Below are positions 37,274 to 44,495 of a stretch of 64,000 bases of DNA, one piece after another. Each line of letters opens with the position of its first letter. Position 1 is the first letter of the stretch. This DNA is from Sphingobacterium populi. GTDB taxonomy: Bacteria; Bacteroidota; Bacteroidia; Sphingobacteriales; Sphingobacteriaceae. Where the stretch lies: NCBI RefSeq assembly GCF_001586775.1, contig NZ_LQXS01000002.1, positions 124,001-188,000 on the forward strand, given 5' to 3'. The translations under genes and the position numbers were made by a program. The notes under the pieces are model-generated. The model did not search any database, had not been told where the DNA came from, and worked only from the letters and a program-made list of their open reading frames with translations.

Positions 37274-37696
37274 CTACACATTCTTAATAACATGCGTAAC
37301 GATTCCCCAAACTACAAAATCATTTTCTGGGGTAACGGTGATCGGCTTATAGTCATCATTCTCTGGCATGAGCATTACACTACGTCCTACAATACGTATC
37401 CGCTTGGCTGTAAATTCTCCGTCAAGGAAACATACCGCTATTCTACCATCAATTGGCTCGAGGCTTTTATCAATCACTAGCAGGTCACCATCATCAATAC
37501 CAGCATTCTTCATTGATACACCCTTTACACGTCCGTAGTATGTAGAGCTCGGATGCTTCACAATTTCCGTATTGAGATCAATCTTTAAATCTTCGAAATC
37601 CATTGCAGGAGATGGGAAACCTGCGCTAACACCCTGATGGATATATGTTAGTGGAATAAAGCTGAATTGCGGAGATGTATGGTAGATTGTAATCAT
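37274..37696 (-). CDS. umuD: UmuD-type S24 autoprotease subunit
   Basis: A 140-aa S24 (LexA-like) self-cleaving protein. The Ser/Lys dyad is S61 (VKGVSMKNAGI) and K98 (GEFTAKRIRI). The cleavage site should be Ala25-Gly26 within VSAGFPSPA, which RecA filaments would activate, turning UmuD into UmuD' that activates UmuC. It is the first gene of a leftward umuDC operon with a perfect TATATTTG -7 box 24 nt upstream of the start. Confidence 0.93.
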   Translation of the reverse strand: MITIYHTSPQFSFIPLTYIHQGVSAGFPSPAMDFEDLKIDLNTEIVKHPSSTYYGRVKGVSMKNAGIDDGDLLVIDKSLEPIDGRIAVCFLDGEFTAKRIRIVGRSVMLMPENDDYKPITVTPENDFVVWGIVTHVIKNV

Positions 37697-37719
37697 ATCT
37701 AAAAAACTAATATTATTAG

Positions 37720-37727
37720 CAAATATA
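37720..37727 (-). promoter_or_regulatory. -7 box of the umuDC promoter
   Basis: The minus strand reads TATATTTG, a full TAnnTTTG match, 24 nt before the umuD ATG. A TTG about 22 nt further upstream could be the -33 element. A LexA-type operator cannot be named with confidence. Confidence 0.6.
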
Positions 37728-37796
37728 TATTCAATGCAGTTAGATTTAGCAATAAAAAAAAGTTTTTACATTTTGTACGTAAACCGTATAATACAC

Positions 37797-37937
37797 GTGG
37801 ACACGATGGACACTACGGACATTCTTTATATAGATCAATATTATACTATTCATAATCAATACTATATAAAATAGATTATCTACTTTCTCCTGCTACAAAT
37901 CATATTAATCGTGTCCAACCGTGTCCACGCATGTCCA
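37797..37937. repeat. Repeat array A: GGACA/TGTCC iterons around an AT-rich core
   Basis: Three GGACA elements with exact 9-bp period at 37799, 37808 and 37817 (GTGGACACG, ATGGACACT, ACGGACATT) face three TGTCC elements with 10-bp period at 37912, 37922 and 37932 (GTGTCCAACC, GTGTCCACGC, ATGTCCAACC). About 88 nt of almost pure A/T lie between them. The layout suits a multimeric binding site: an operator, or an origin with an unwinding element. A second, mirrored array lies beyond the next gene. Confidence 0.8.
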
Positions 37938-37957
37938 ACCAGTAAAACAGGTAAAGC

Positions 37958-37965
37958 TATTTTTG
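37958..37965 (+). promoter_or_regulatory. -7 box next to array A, upstream of the 180-aa gene
   Basis: TATTTTTG is a full match to TAnnTTTG. The nearest TGTCC of array A begins 30 nt before the TTTG, close to the 32-nt spacing of the late promoters, so the array could directly control this promoter. A second TATTTTTG lies at 37998-38005. Confidence 0.5.
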
Positions 37966-38029
37966 TAAAATATTGAAAACAAAAGAATTAGATTGTTTAT
38001 TTTTGATTTGTCAAACAATAATTACCTCT

Positions 38030-38572
38030 ATGTCTAACCTTATCCGACTTACGGTTGAACCTCATGTTGAAATATTTATCAACTTTTGGTATGGTAAAAA
38101 GATTTTACTATCAGAGGATAATCCAATTACCGCTTTACTAAAAAGTGTATTTCGCCCATTTGATAAAGTAGATCCTTCAAAGGTGCGGCCATCTCGCAAA
38201 TATGATCTTGGCGGCTGGATTGATATTATTGTTTCAGATGGCATGTTGCGTAAACATGGAGGATATATATGTGGCGATGATATTAAAAGTTTCTCAAAGG
38301 CTGTAGATCTAATGATCAAGCAAGACATGTATCGGTGGTGCCATCATCCAAACAGCACTGATAAATTAGTCGATTACAACATTCGCAGGTACATCGAGTT
38401 TTATAATTTTTATGAAGATGATATTACCTTCGACAATCTAAAAAGATGGTACTATAGAAACCGTGAACGTAGAGAAAAAAGAAAGGTAGCTGAGATTAAA
38501 GAGCCGCTATTGACTATCCCATTGATGATACAAGAAATACCTGTTGAGAAAACCCAATTCTCATTATTTTAA
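38030..38572 (+). CDS. 180-aa protein flanked by repeat arrays; candidate late/replication regulator
   Basis: I chose the ATG at 38030; a TTG at 37973 would add 19 residues. The protein has an N-terminal region of strands and helices, a central part rich in aromatic residues (DMYRWCHHPN, RRYIEFYNFY), and a very basic helix (RWYYRNRERREKRKVAEIK). The C-terminus is VEKTQFSLF. The last five residues, QFSLF, come close to the sliding-clamp-binding consensus QL(S/D)LF seen intact in the prophage UmuC. I recognise no family. The gene sits alone between two TGTCC/GGACA arrays, upstream of the first late promoter. That makes it the best candidate for the protein that binds TGTCC, as replication initiator or late activator; this is inference. 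Confidence 0.65.
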   Translation: MSNLIRLTVEPHVEIFINFWYGKKILLSEDNPITALLKSVFRPFDKVDPSKVRPSRKYDLGGWIDIIVSDGMLRKHGGYICGDDIKSFSKAVDLMIKQDMYRWCHHPNSTDKLVDYNIRRYIEFYNFYEDDITFDNLKRWYYRNRERREKRKVAEIKEPLLTIPLMIQEIPVEKTQFSLF

Positions 38573-38601
38573 AGAAATACTACATTTTTTCAAATAACCA
38601 A

Positions 38602-38753
38602 GGACACAGGTGGACACAAAAAACACAGTATTTAGCACGTTTTCATTTCACGTGGACACAAAAAACATTAACACAAATAATATAAAACACTGTATAACAA
38701 CATTTTAAACACAACCCAATCACATCCGTGTCCTTTATGTCCATTGTGTCCAC
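38602..38753. repeat. Repeat array B: mirrored GGACA/TGTCC iterons
   Basis: GGACAC occurs at 38602 and 38612 (10-bp period) and at 38654. After an AT-rich stretch, TGTCC elements follow with an exact 9-bp period at 38729, 38738 and 38747 (GTGTCCTTT, ATGTCCATT, GTGTCCACG). Its right arm is close to the reverse complement of the left arm of array A, so the 180-aa gene is bracketed by inverted copies. The first late promoter begins about 40 nt downstream. Confidence 0.8.
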
Positions 38754-38790
38754 GCAAAAACATACATGTCTCCGCACAAATAAATAAATT

Positions 38791-38826
38791 CGTCCTTTCC
38801 ATCTGATCATTCAATAGGTCATTTTG
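38791..38826 (+). promoter_or_regulatory. Phage late promoter P1
   Basis: CGTCCTTTC starts at 38791 and the TCATTTTG box ends at 38826, with the family spacing (TTTG begins 32 nt after the first base of the upstream element). The ATG of the 146-aa gene follows after 4 nt, so the transcript should be leaderless or nearly so. Confidence 0.8.
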
Positions 38827-38830
38827 TACT

Positions 38831-39271
38831 ATGGCTAAATTATTCGAATTACATCAAGGCGACAATATTGGTGGTATTGCTAAAGTTCAAATAGCTCACA
38901 TTACTGATTTCAAGTCATTCAACCCCGTATCATTTCATCCCAATAAAGGCTGGCAAGAGATAGCTTTTATCCCATCTTCTGGAACAATGAAAGGTGAGGA
39001 AAAAGATAGTGACAACGGTGTTTACCATCATTACGAAGGCTTGTTTGAAATACAATACCAATCGAACGTTGTCTCATTTAAATTAAGAACATACATAGGC
39101 AAAGTCTCAGTTTTAAAAATTACTGATCTTAATGGGCGGTCCAGAGTAATCGGAACGCCTGAGGAACCGGTAACAGTGTCAAGAAGTAGCGACACAGGAT
39201 CTGCCCCGAAAGATATGAATCATAATGTGGTGACTTTTTCTGTAGATCAATTACTGCCTGCCCTGCTGTAG
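38831..39271 (+). CDS. Late phage protein of unknown function
   Basis: A 146-aa beta-rich protein (strands such as GLFEIQYQSNVVSFKLRTYIGKVSVLKITD), no signal peptide, expressed on its own from late promoter P1. It lies just before the capsid protease, so it may be a head or decoration protein, or a conserved structural component. No recognised family. The C-terminal segment (SSDTGSAPKDMNHNVVTFSVDQLLPALL) includes a flexible Ser/Gly part. Confidence 0.6.
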   Translation: MAKLFELHQGDNIGGIAKVQIAHITDFKSFNPVSFHPNKGWQEIAFIPSSGTMKGEEKDSDNGVYHHYEGLFEIQYQSNVVSFKLRTYIGKVSVLKITDLNGRSRVIGTPEEPVTVSRSSDTGSAPKDMNHNVVTFSVDQLLPALL

Positions 39272-39279
39272 CTTTTAGC

Positions 39280-39315
39280 TGTCCTTTCTCTCACCTTTTG
39301 ACATGTTGATATTTG
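39280..39315 (+). promoter_or_regulatory. Phage late promoter P2
   Basis: TGTCCTTTC at 39280 and GATATTTG ending at 39315, with the 32-nt family spacing. It drives the protease/capsid/tail-tube operon. The ATG lies 33 nt after the box, so this transcript has a short leader. Confidence 0.85.
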
Positions 39316-39348
39316 AGTTATTGAATTTGTTAATTGGTTGTTAGGTTT

Positions 39349-40476
39349 ATGAAACAAAGATATTTCGCGGTATTGAATTCACAATCTCCGAACGTGGGTG
39401 AGATGAGAATTTATGGTGTAATCGGCAGTTATTGGGATGACAATACTGCGAATGACTTTGTTAGATCTTTCAAAAATCTTGAAAAAACCTGTGATCGAAT
39501 TAATGTACATATCAACTCCCCTGGAGGAAGTGTACATGAAGGATTGCCGATCTGTAATTTGATTAAGGCATCAACTAAAGAAGTTCATACCTATGTGGAT
39601 GGTATTGCCTACAGCATGGGAGCAATGATTGCCATCTCGGCAAAGAAAGGTCGGGTACATATGGCGAAAGGTTCATTGTTAATGTTGCATTCAGTATCCA
39701 CGCTTGTTTATGGAAACGCTTTAGACCTTCGAACGGAAGCTGACGTCTTGGATACATACGATGATGTATTAGGCGATCTAATATCAGCCAGAACTGGCGA
39801 ATCTCTTGAAAACGTTAAAGCAGAATATCTAAATCATCAAGATCATTTTTTTAGTCCTAAACAAGCACTTAACGAAGGTCTGATCGATGTGATTGAAAAT
39901 TACGAGGCTACCGAAACTCCAGATAATGTTCGAAATATGTCGGTCGGCCAAATAGCTGCATGGTATGATCAAAATGCGCAGGAACCTTCAGATGAATTAG
40001 TGAACAAATTGGCGAACCGCCTTAAACCTGTATTAAATCAAAATCTTAATAACGAAAGTATGTTTGGGAATAAATTTTCAAAAATGTCCGCGCTAGCCAA
40101 AAAAGCCGCCGGATCAATCACCGCTCAAGAGCTTGAGGAAGCAAATGCACAGATGGTGGAAAATGGGATTGAAGGCGTTACAATGGTTTTGGATTCCGAA
40201 TTGGAAACGGTTCAGAATGAAAACACGTCATTGAAAACTGACAAAGAAAACCTTTTGAAAGACAAGAAGGCGTTTGAAACTTCTATTTCCGAAAAGGATT
40301 CGGAGATCAAGAAACTGTCGGATGAGATTGCTGCGTTAAAAGGTAAACCAGCTGCGGAAGCAGGGAAGCCATCTACCGACAAGGACGATGTCGTAAACAC
40401 AGGTGAGCAGGAATCTGGCGATGAAGAGTTTATGACTTCTGTTGATCGTAAAGCGCAACAAATGAACGCAAAGTAG
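39349..40476 (+). CDS. ClpP-like prohead protease fused to a scaffold domain
   Basis: A 375-aa protein. The N-terminal 190 residues are an S14/ClpP-type protease: HINSPGGSVHEGLPICN, nucleophile S89 in YSMGAMIA and His114 in LMLHSV. The C-terminal 140 residues form a long coiled coil (NENTSLKTDKENLLKDKKAF) with a Lys/Glu-rich tail, typical of a capsid scaffold. Protease-scaffold fusions direct capsid assembly and then cleave themselves and the capsid precursor. The ATG at 39349 is preferred over TTG 39334. It is directly upstream of the capsid gene. Confidence 0.87.
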   Translation: MKQRYFAVLNSQSPNVGEMRIYGVIGSYWDDNTANDFVRSFKNLEKTCDRINVHINSPGGSVHEGLPICNLIKASTKEVHTYVDGIAYSMGAMIAISAKKGRVHMAKGSLLMLHSVSTLVYGNALDLRTEADVLDTYDDVLGDLISARTGESLENVKAEYLNHQDHFFSPKQALNEGLIDVIENYEATETPDNVRNMSVGQIAAWYDQNAQEPSDELVNKLANRLKPVLNQNLNNESMFGNKFSKMSALAKKAAGSITAQELEEANAQMVENGIEGVTMVLDSELETVQNENTSLKTDKENLLKDKKAFETSISEKDSEIKKLSDEIAALKGKPAAEAGKPSTDKDDVVNTGEQESGDEEFMTSVDRKAQQMNAK

Positions 40477-40524
40477 TTCATTTTGAAAGAACTGAATAAT
40501 TAATCGAAAATCTAATAATAAAAA

Positions 40525-41760
40525 ATGAAAAAATTTGGAGCACTCTACTTGCTAAGCGCAGGACTTGTGATGATTATGGTGTTGATGGGATTCGTGGAGA
40601 TGATCACGGGAAGCAGAGCTGCTGCCTGGGGAGTAGGTGCGTTTTCCTTATTTATGAGTTTTGCCCCCAAAGCTCAAGGCGCTTTCTTTGATACAATGAA
40701 TCCCGATTTATCAGCTCTGGCGAAGTATGTTGGAAAGTATCGAAAGCAAATTTATACAAGATTTATTAACGGCCTTACTATATTTCAAGATGTTAATGCC
40801 CGTTATGGCGTCAAAGATCGGGAGCAATTGTTAAAGCTAAAAATCAATAATCAGCCAAAGCCATTTACAGGGGTATTCAGTCCACGTGGTAATGATATTG
40901 TATTTTCTGATCAGGAGCTAACAGTGGAAAAATGGCAGCGCGATTTCCAAATTCAACCAGATCGATACCGTGATACTTATCTTTCATCATTGCGTGGGCG
41001 TGGAGAAGGAGCTAATAACATGACAATCCCCTTTGCTCAATTTACTTTTGAGCAAGTGAATAAGCAGTTGGCAGCTGATATTAATGATGTGACCGTATGG
41101 TGGGGTGAAGGAAAAACCGCTTTCTCCGCTTATTCTTCGAGTGCTACTTATGCGGTTGATGATCTTATTCATTATGTAGTGAATGGTGAGACTCGCTTTT
41201 ATGAGGTAACGGCAAGTACATCTGCTGGCGAAACGCCATTAACAGCACCTCAAAAATTTAAAGCAGCTGATGCAAAAGCAATCACCGAAGGATTAGGCAC
41301 CAAAATCCGTAAGGCTCGCGCAAATATGTTAATCAAAAATGTTATTTCAACTGGTGCAATCACTAGAGATAACGCATACGAGCAGTTCAAAGCTGTATGG
41401 CGTGGAGCGCCTGAATGGTTACGTACTCAAGGCGGCATTTTGTATTGTTCTTTCTCCAACTTCGAAAAGTTGCTAGACAGTTTTGAGAACATCTCAAAAT
41501 ATACTGAGAAAGATGGCACAATGAAGTATTTGCCGTTGACAGACAAAAAATGTGAATTGCGTCCAGTTACTTGGAAAACTGGCTCTGACTCTTTGGAGGT
41601 TGTATCTAAAGACAATCTAATTGCCGCAACTGATGAAGAAAGCGACTACAGTGATATCAGAGTAATTCCACAAATGTATCATTTGGACTACGGTATTACT
41701 GGAGTTCTTGGATTTGGTGTTCAAGACTATGATGCCATGGCCATCAACGATCAGATCTAG
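40525..41760 (+). CDS. Major capsid protein with a hydrophobic N-terminal pro-region
   Basis: A 411-aa protein identified by position, directly after the protease-scaffold gene and before tail genes. Middle and C-terminal parts are globular (PDLSALAKYVGKYRKQIYTRF; YHLDYGITGVLGFGVQDYDAMAIND). The first 50 residues are unusual: two hydrophobic segments (about 5-24 and 34-48) followed by APKAQGAFFD. That stretch looks like a signal or membrane anchor and is probably a pro-region removed by the protease. Capsid identity is inferred rather than from a recognised motif. Confidence 0.72.
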   Translation: MKKFGALYLLSAGLVMIMVLMGFVEMITGSRAAAWGVGAFSLFMSFAPKAQGAFFDTMNPDLSALAKYVGKYRKQIYTRFINGLTIFQDVNARYGVKDREQLLKLKINNQPKPFTGVFSPRGNDIVFSDQELTVEKWQRDFQIQPDRYRDTYLSSLRGRGEGANNMTIPFAQFTFEQVNKQLAADINDVTVWWGEGKTAFSAYSSSATYAVDDLIHYVVNGETRFYEVTASTSAGETPLTAPQKFKAADAKAITEGLGTKIRKARANMLIKNVISTGAITRDNAYEQFKAVWRGAPEWLRTQGGILYCSFSNFEKLLDSFENISKYTEKDGTMKYLPLTDKKCELRPVTWKTGSDSLEVVSKDNLIAATDEESDYSDIRVIPQMYHLDYGITGVLGFGVQDYDAMAINDQI

Positions 41761-41765
41761 CTAAC

Positions 41766-41790
41766 AAGGGAGCCGTGGTATGGCTCCCTT
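41766..41790 (+). terminator. Hairpin between capsid and downstream gene
   Basis: AAGGGAGCC and GGCTCCCTT pair around GTGGTAT. The T run is weak, so it may act as a partial terminator or mRNA-stabilising hairpin that keeps capsid mRNA abundant relative to the downstream genes. Confidence 0.6.
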
Positions 41791-41815
41791 ATTCTCATTA
41801 TTAATTCAATATCAC

Positions 41816-42199
41816 ATGTCAAAATTTAAAACACTAGAAGAGGCGCAGGAAGCTTACGATAAGTTAGTTTCGGATAGCAAAACTAAAACGGCAGAAGCCG
41901 TAAAAAATGCTCAGGCATCAAAAGATAAAACTATTGAAAACCTGAAGCAATCAAGTGCAAAACTAAAGGATGAAAATGATGGCTTGAAAAAGCAATTGAA
42001 GGAAGCTACCGATGTAGCAAACGATGCCATCGCTCAAGTCAATACTCCAAAAGATAACTTTGTCAAAGCAAAAGTTGGCAGCAAGCAATACAAAGTAAAC
42101 TTCGGCGTAGATGGTAAAACACCGGAGGAAATCGCCAAGGATAACGATGTTTTGAATCGTTTAGTAGAAATTGGTTCTGGAGCAATTACAGAACTTTAA
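41816..42199 (+). CDS. Small coiled-coil phage structural protein
   Basis: A 127-aa protein from ATG 41816. Residues 5-75 are a Lys/Glu/Ala-rich coiled coil (EEAQEAYDKLVSDSKTKTAE; ENLKQSSAKLKDENDGLKKQ), and the C-terminal 45 residues form a small domain (FVKAKVGSKQYKVNF). It lies between capsid and tail tube, consistent with a head-associated or chaperone-like role. No family is recognised. Confidence 0.6.
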   Translation: MSKFKTLEEAQEAYDKLVSDSKTKTAEAVKNAQASKDKTIENLKQSSAKLKDENDGLKKQLKEATDVANDAIAQVNTPKDNFVKAKVGSKQYKVNFGVDGKTPEEIAKDNDVLNRLVEIGSGAITEL

Positions 42200-42212
42200 T
42201 ACAAAATAAGTT

Positions 42213-42818
42213 ATGGGAAGAAACTATAGTAACATTACAGACTTAAAGCAGACGTTTGTTGATGGTCAAGAAAATGCATCTGGACTTCAGGAGAAAGCCT
42301 ACTTTATTCCATTGTCTTGGATGTCAAAAGTGGCTAAAGTTGCGACAGATGGAACCACAGCAGCATCAGTAGTTGAAATTACCGAAAGTCACGAAATGAT
42401 ATCCGGTAAAACCCCTATTGAATTTCAAATGCTCTATTCCAAATCTGGTGCAACAGCTGAGTTGGAAGGTGAAGAATTATCAAAGGTATTTAGACAAGGG
42501 CCCGCGGAGTTCTTTTTGCCAAACATCAACGCCGGTAATTTAGGTACAGCTGCAGCAATCAAAAACTATCGTGGTATTGTATTAATTAAGCGAATTGGTG
42601 GAGGTGACTTCTACCAGATAGGCAGCGAGGAACTGGCAGCACAAGTTGTTTCTGGAAACGTATCATTTGGTACCGGCCCCGCTGGTGAAGTTGGAATTCG
42701 TTCCGCTTTCCAAGCTTATTCGGCAGTGCCATTTTATGTATACAAGGGCGATTTGCCAGGAACACCTGAAGCTGGTGCTCAAGCTCTGGGAAAATCAATT
42801 GCCGAAAAAAATAAGTAA
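42213..42818 (+). CDS. Putative major tail tube protein
   Basis: A 201-aa protein with a beta-rich composition, glycine turns and alternating strands (VVEITESHEMISGKTPIEFQM; YRGIVLIKRIGGGDFYQIGS), and flexible N- and C-termini. Size, position after the capsid block and single-domain character fit a siphovirus tail tube or capsid decoration protein. No sheath gene follows, in keeping with a non-contractile tail. It is the last gene of the P2 operon, followed at once by a strong bidirectional terminator. Confidence 0.5.
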   Translation: MGRNYSNITDLKQTFVDGQENASGLQEKAYFIPLSWMSKVAKVATDGTTAASVVEITESHEMISGKTPIEFQMLYSKSGATAELEGEELSKVFRQGPAEFFLPNINAGNLGTAAAIKNYRGIVLIKRIGGGDFYQIGSEELAAQVVSGNVSFGTGPAGEVGIRSAFQAYSAVPFYVYKGDLPGTPEAGAQALGKSIAEKNK

Positions 42819-42820
42819 GA

Positions 42821-42851
42821 AAAAAAGCTTTCCAAAAGGGAAGCTTTTTTT
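42821..42851. terminator. Bidirectional terminator between tail tube gene and accessory gene
   Basis: AAAAAGCTTTCC and GGGAAGCTTTTT pair around AAAA. It separates the convergent tail-tube and STAS/GHKL-like genes and would stop transcripts from both sides. Confidence 0.85.
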
Positions 42852-43821
42852 AAAGTTGCAGCGATTTTGGCGATGGCCTCAAACCTTTGATTGGCCTATT
42901 ATTGTTGAAGTGATTTAGTAAATCCTTTAACTTCTCGTTGAATCTTACAGGAATATTCATTGAGATTACAGTGCCTGAAAAATTACTTTTTGTGTATATC
43001 GGGGCACCATCATTCCAAATACTTGGAGTGCAATAATATGCACTAAGATTATCACTCGCTATTAAAAAGCTTCCTCCTAATGTACAGATGGATTTTGTCA
43101 TAGCTATGCCCCAGCCAGAATTAACCCATTCTCCCGTTGGCTTATTTTTCATGCCTGAGTATACTTTACCACTAATACCTGGTTCAGTGGCGTATTTTAT
43201 TGCATCAAAAGGTGAAGATATTTTTAGTTTTGGATTTAGTTTTAGACTGTCGGTAAGTCCTACACCAATATCTCTAATGGATATCTGGATTTGGCCTTTT
43301 GTAGGAAAATATTGTGCACATATTCCAAGTTGGGGAGAATCGCTGTGTTCTAAAATATTTCTTAACATTTCACGTATACAATATTCAGTAATTTCACTTG
43401 AAACTTCGTTTAAATGATTCGACAATATTTCTGTGAATTGTTTTACAAAATGGTTTGTCAAATATTCTTGATATAACATACTTCTATCCGCTGCATCTTT
43501 AATTATGTCTTTACAACTTCGAATCATTATCGGAATATAGTTAGGATGAGCATTAGCATTACTTAATTCAGATAATCCAAGAGAGTGGAAAAAATTCATA
43601 TGTAGTGGATATCCTAGGTGATCATAATTTTTCAAATGAACATTGTAAAACTTTTTTTTGCAAAATGCTAATTCACTGCTTAATACTAACATACTGCATG
43701 GATCCATAAATGTGTTTTGCGAAAAATCAATTACAAGATCTTTTGAAGTGTCAGCTTCAGACAATTTATTAATAAATCTAAAAACAGAATAGGAATGTAA
43801 GCTATGCGGAACAATGATCAT
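42850..43821 (-). CDS. STAS-like plus GHKL-ATPase accessory protein
   Basis: A 323-aa protein inserted in reverse inside the late region. The N-terminal 90 residues resemble a STAS-like domain (DLVIDFSQNTFMDPCSMLVLSSE). The C-terminal half has a GHKL ATP-binding fold: N box REMLRNILEHSDS (N155), G1 box IRDIGVGL (D184), and a glycine box SGWGIAMTKSICTLGGSF. There is no phosphoacceptor His, so it is not a classical kinase. Such pairings recall anti-sigma/anti-anti-sigma logic. Its -7 box lies in the P3 promoter region. It is a likely lysogen-expressed accessory gene. Confidence 0.7.
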   Translation of the reverse strand: MIIVPHSLHSYSVFRFINKLSEADTSKDLVIDFSQNTFMDPCSMLVLSSELAFCKKKFYNVHLKNYDHLGYPLHMNFFHSLGLSELSNANAHPNYIPIMIRSCKDIIKDAADRSMLYQEYLTNHFVKQFTEILSNHLNEVSSEITEYCIREMLRNILEHSDSPQLGICAQYFPTKGQIQISIRDIGVGLTDSLKLNPKLKISSPFDAIKYATEPGISGKVYSGMKNKPTGEWVNSGWGIAMTKSICTLGGSFLIASDNLSAYYCTPSIWNDGAPIYTKSNFSGTVISMNIPVRFNEKLKDLLNHFNNNRPIKGLRPSPKSLQL

Positions 43822-43847
43822 AAGTTAAATTTAATAGGTTAATTGTT

Positions 43848-43855
43848 CAAATATA
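43848..43855 (-). promoter_or_regulatory. -7 box of the STAS/GHKL accessory gene
   Basis: The minus strand reads TATATTTG (TAnnTTTG), 26 nt upstream of the accessory ATG. It directly abuts the TGTCC of late promoter P3 on the opposite strand, so binding at P3 could shut this promoter. Confidence 0.65.
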
Positions 43856-43891
43856 TGTCCTTTCCCTGATACTTTCCCTTTCGGATTTTTG
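43856..43891 (+). promoter_or_regulatory. Phage late promoter P3
   Basis: TGTCCTTTC at 43856 and GATTTTTG ending at 43891, with 32-nt spacing. The ATG of the first packaging-operon gene follows after 4 nt, predicting a leaderless message. Confidence 0.85.
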
Positions 43892-43895
43892 ATGT

Positions 43896-44495
43896 ATGGA
43901 GAGTGTGAGAATTTGGCTAAAAAATCCAGATTATGAAAGTGGCGTTCGTCTTTATTCGCAATTCGGAACGAACGAGTTTTTGAAGAATATCTTTCAACAG
44001 GGTGAGAGCGATTATACGCGCAGCAAATTGGTTGAAGAATTATCCGGAATTATCGGAAATTCCGGAATTTCCGGTAATTCCGATCCGATCTCAAAGCCGG
44101 AATTGCCACATCGAGACAATTCATTCCTGCTCAAAAAACTTCGTCATGAGCGCCAGCAAATCTACCGGCAAATAGATGCTAATATGTTTGCCCTTACCAA
44201 GGCTAGATCCGAATCAGTGCTAAAAGAAACTGCATTTCAAATATTAAGATTGCAGAGTCGAAAACAGGAAACATTGGACAAAATCGACCATCTGGAGCTA
44301 CATGGAACCTTACCGGAAAAAGCGGAAAAGCCGGAATTCACAACCCCAGAAATACAGCGTCTATATGTGCAGATATGGAAAACTCGGAAAAGACTGGAAA
44401 AACCGGAATTGCGTAATCGGGAACAAACACAACAGCTACTAAAATCGAAATTGGAGCTATTGGACGAGTTGAGAAAGGAGGCTGCTAATGGCTAA
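43896..44495 (+). CDS. Packaging-operon protein of unknown function with CCGGAAT repeats
   Basis: A 199-aa protein, helical and Lys/Arg/Glu rich, expressed leaderless from P3. The gene contains many CCGGAA(T) units around 44044-44105, 44310-44340 and 44388-44410. These appear in the protein as SGIIGNSGISGNSDPIS and as EKPEF/EKPEL-type repeats between helices. It starts the terminase operon and overlaps the next gene by 8 nt, so it may be a DNA-recognition partner of terminase. The repeats might themselves be a packaging or regulatory signal; neither idea is shown. Confidence 0.55.
   Translation: MESVRIWLKNPDYESGVRLYSQFGTNEFLKNIFQQGESDYTRSKLVEELSGIIGNSGISGNSDPISKPELPHRDNSFLLKKLRHERQQIYRQIDANMFALTKARSESVLKETAFQILRLQSRKQETLDKIDHLELHGTLPEKAEKPEFTTPEIQRLYVQIWKTRKRLEKPELRNREQTQQLLKSKLELLDELRKEAANG

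Noticed and set aside
36579..37480. Several open frames on the plus strand across umuC and umuD
   Set aside because: They lie opposite well-conserved umuDC codons and encode Cys/His/Ser-rich sequence without any domain; they are antisense shadows.
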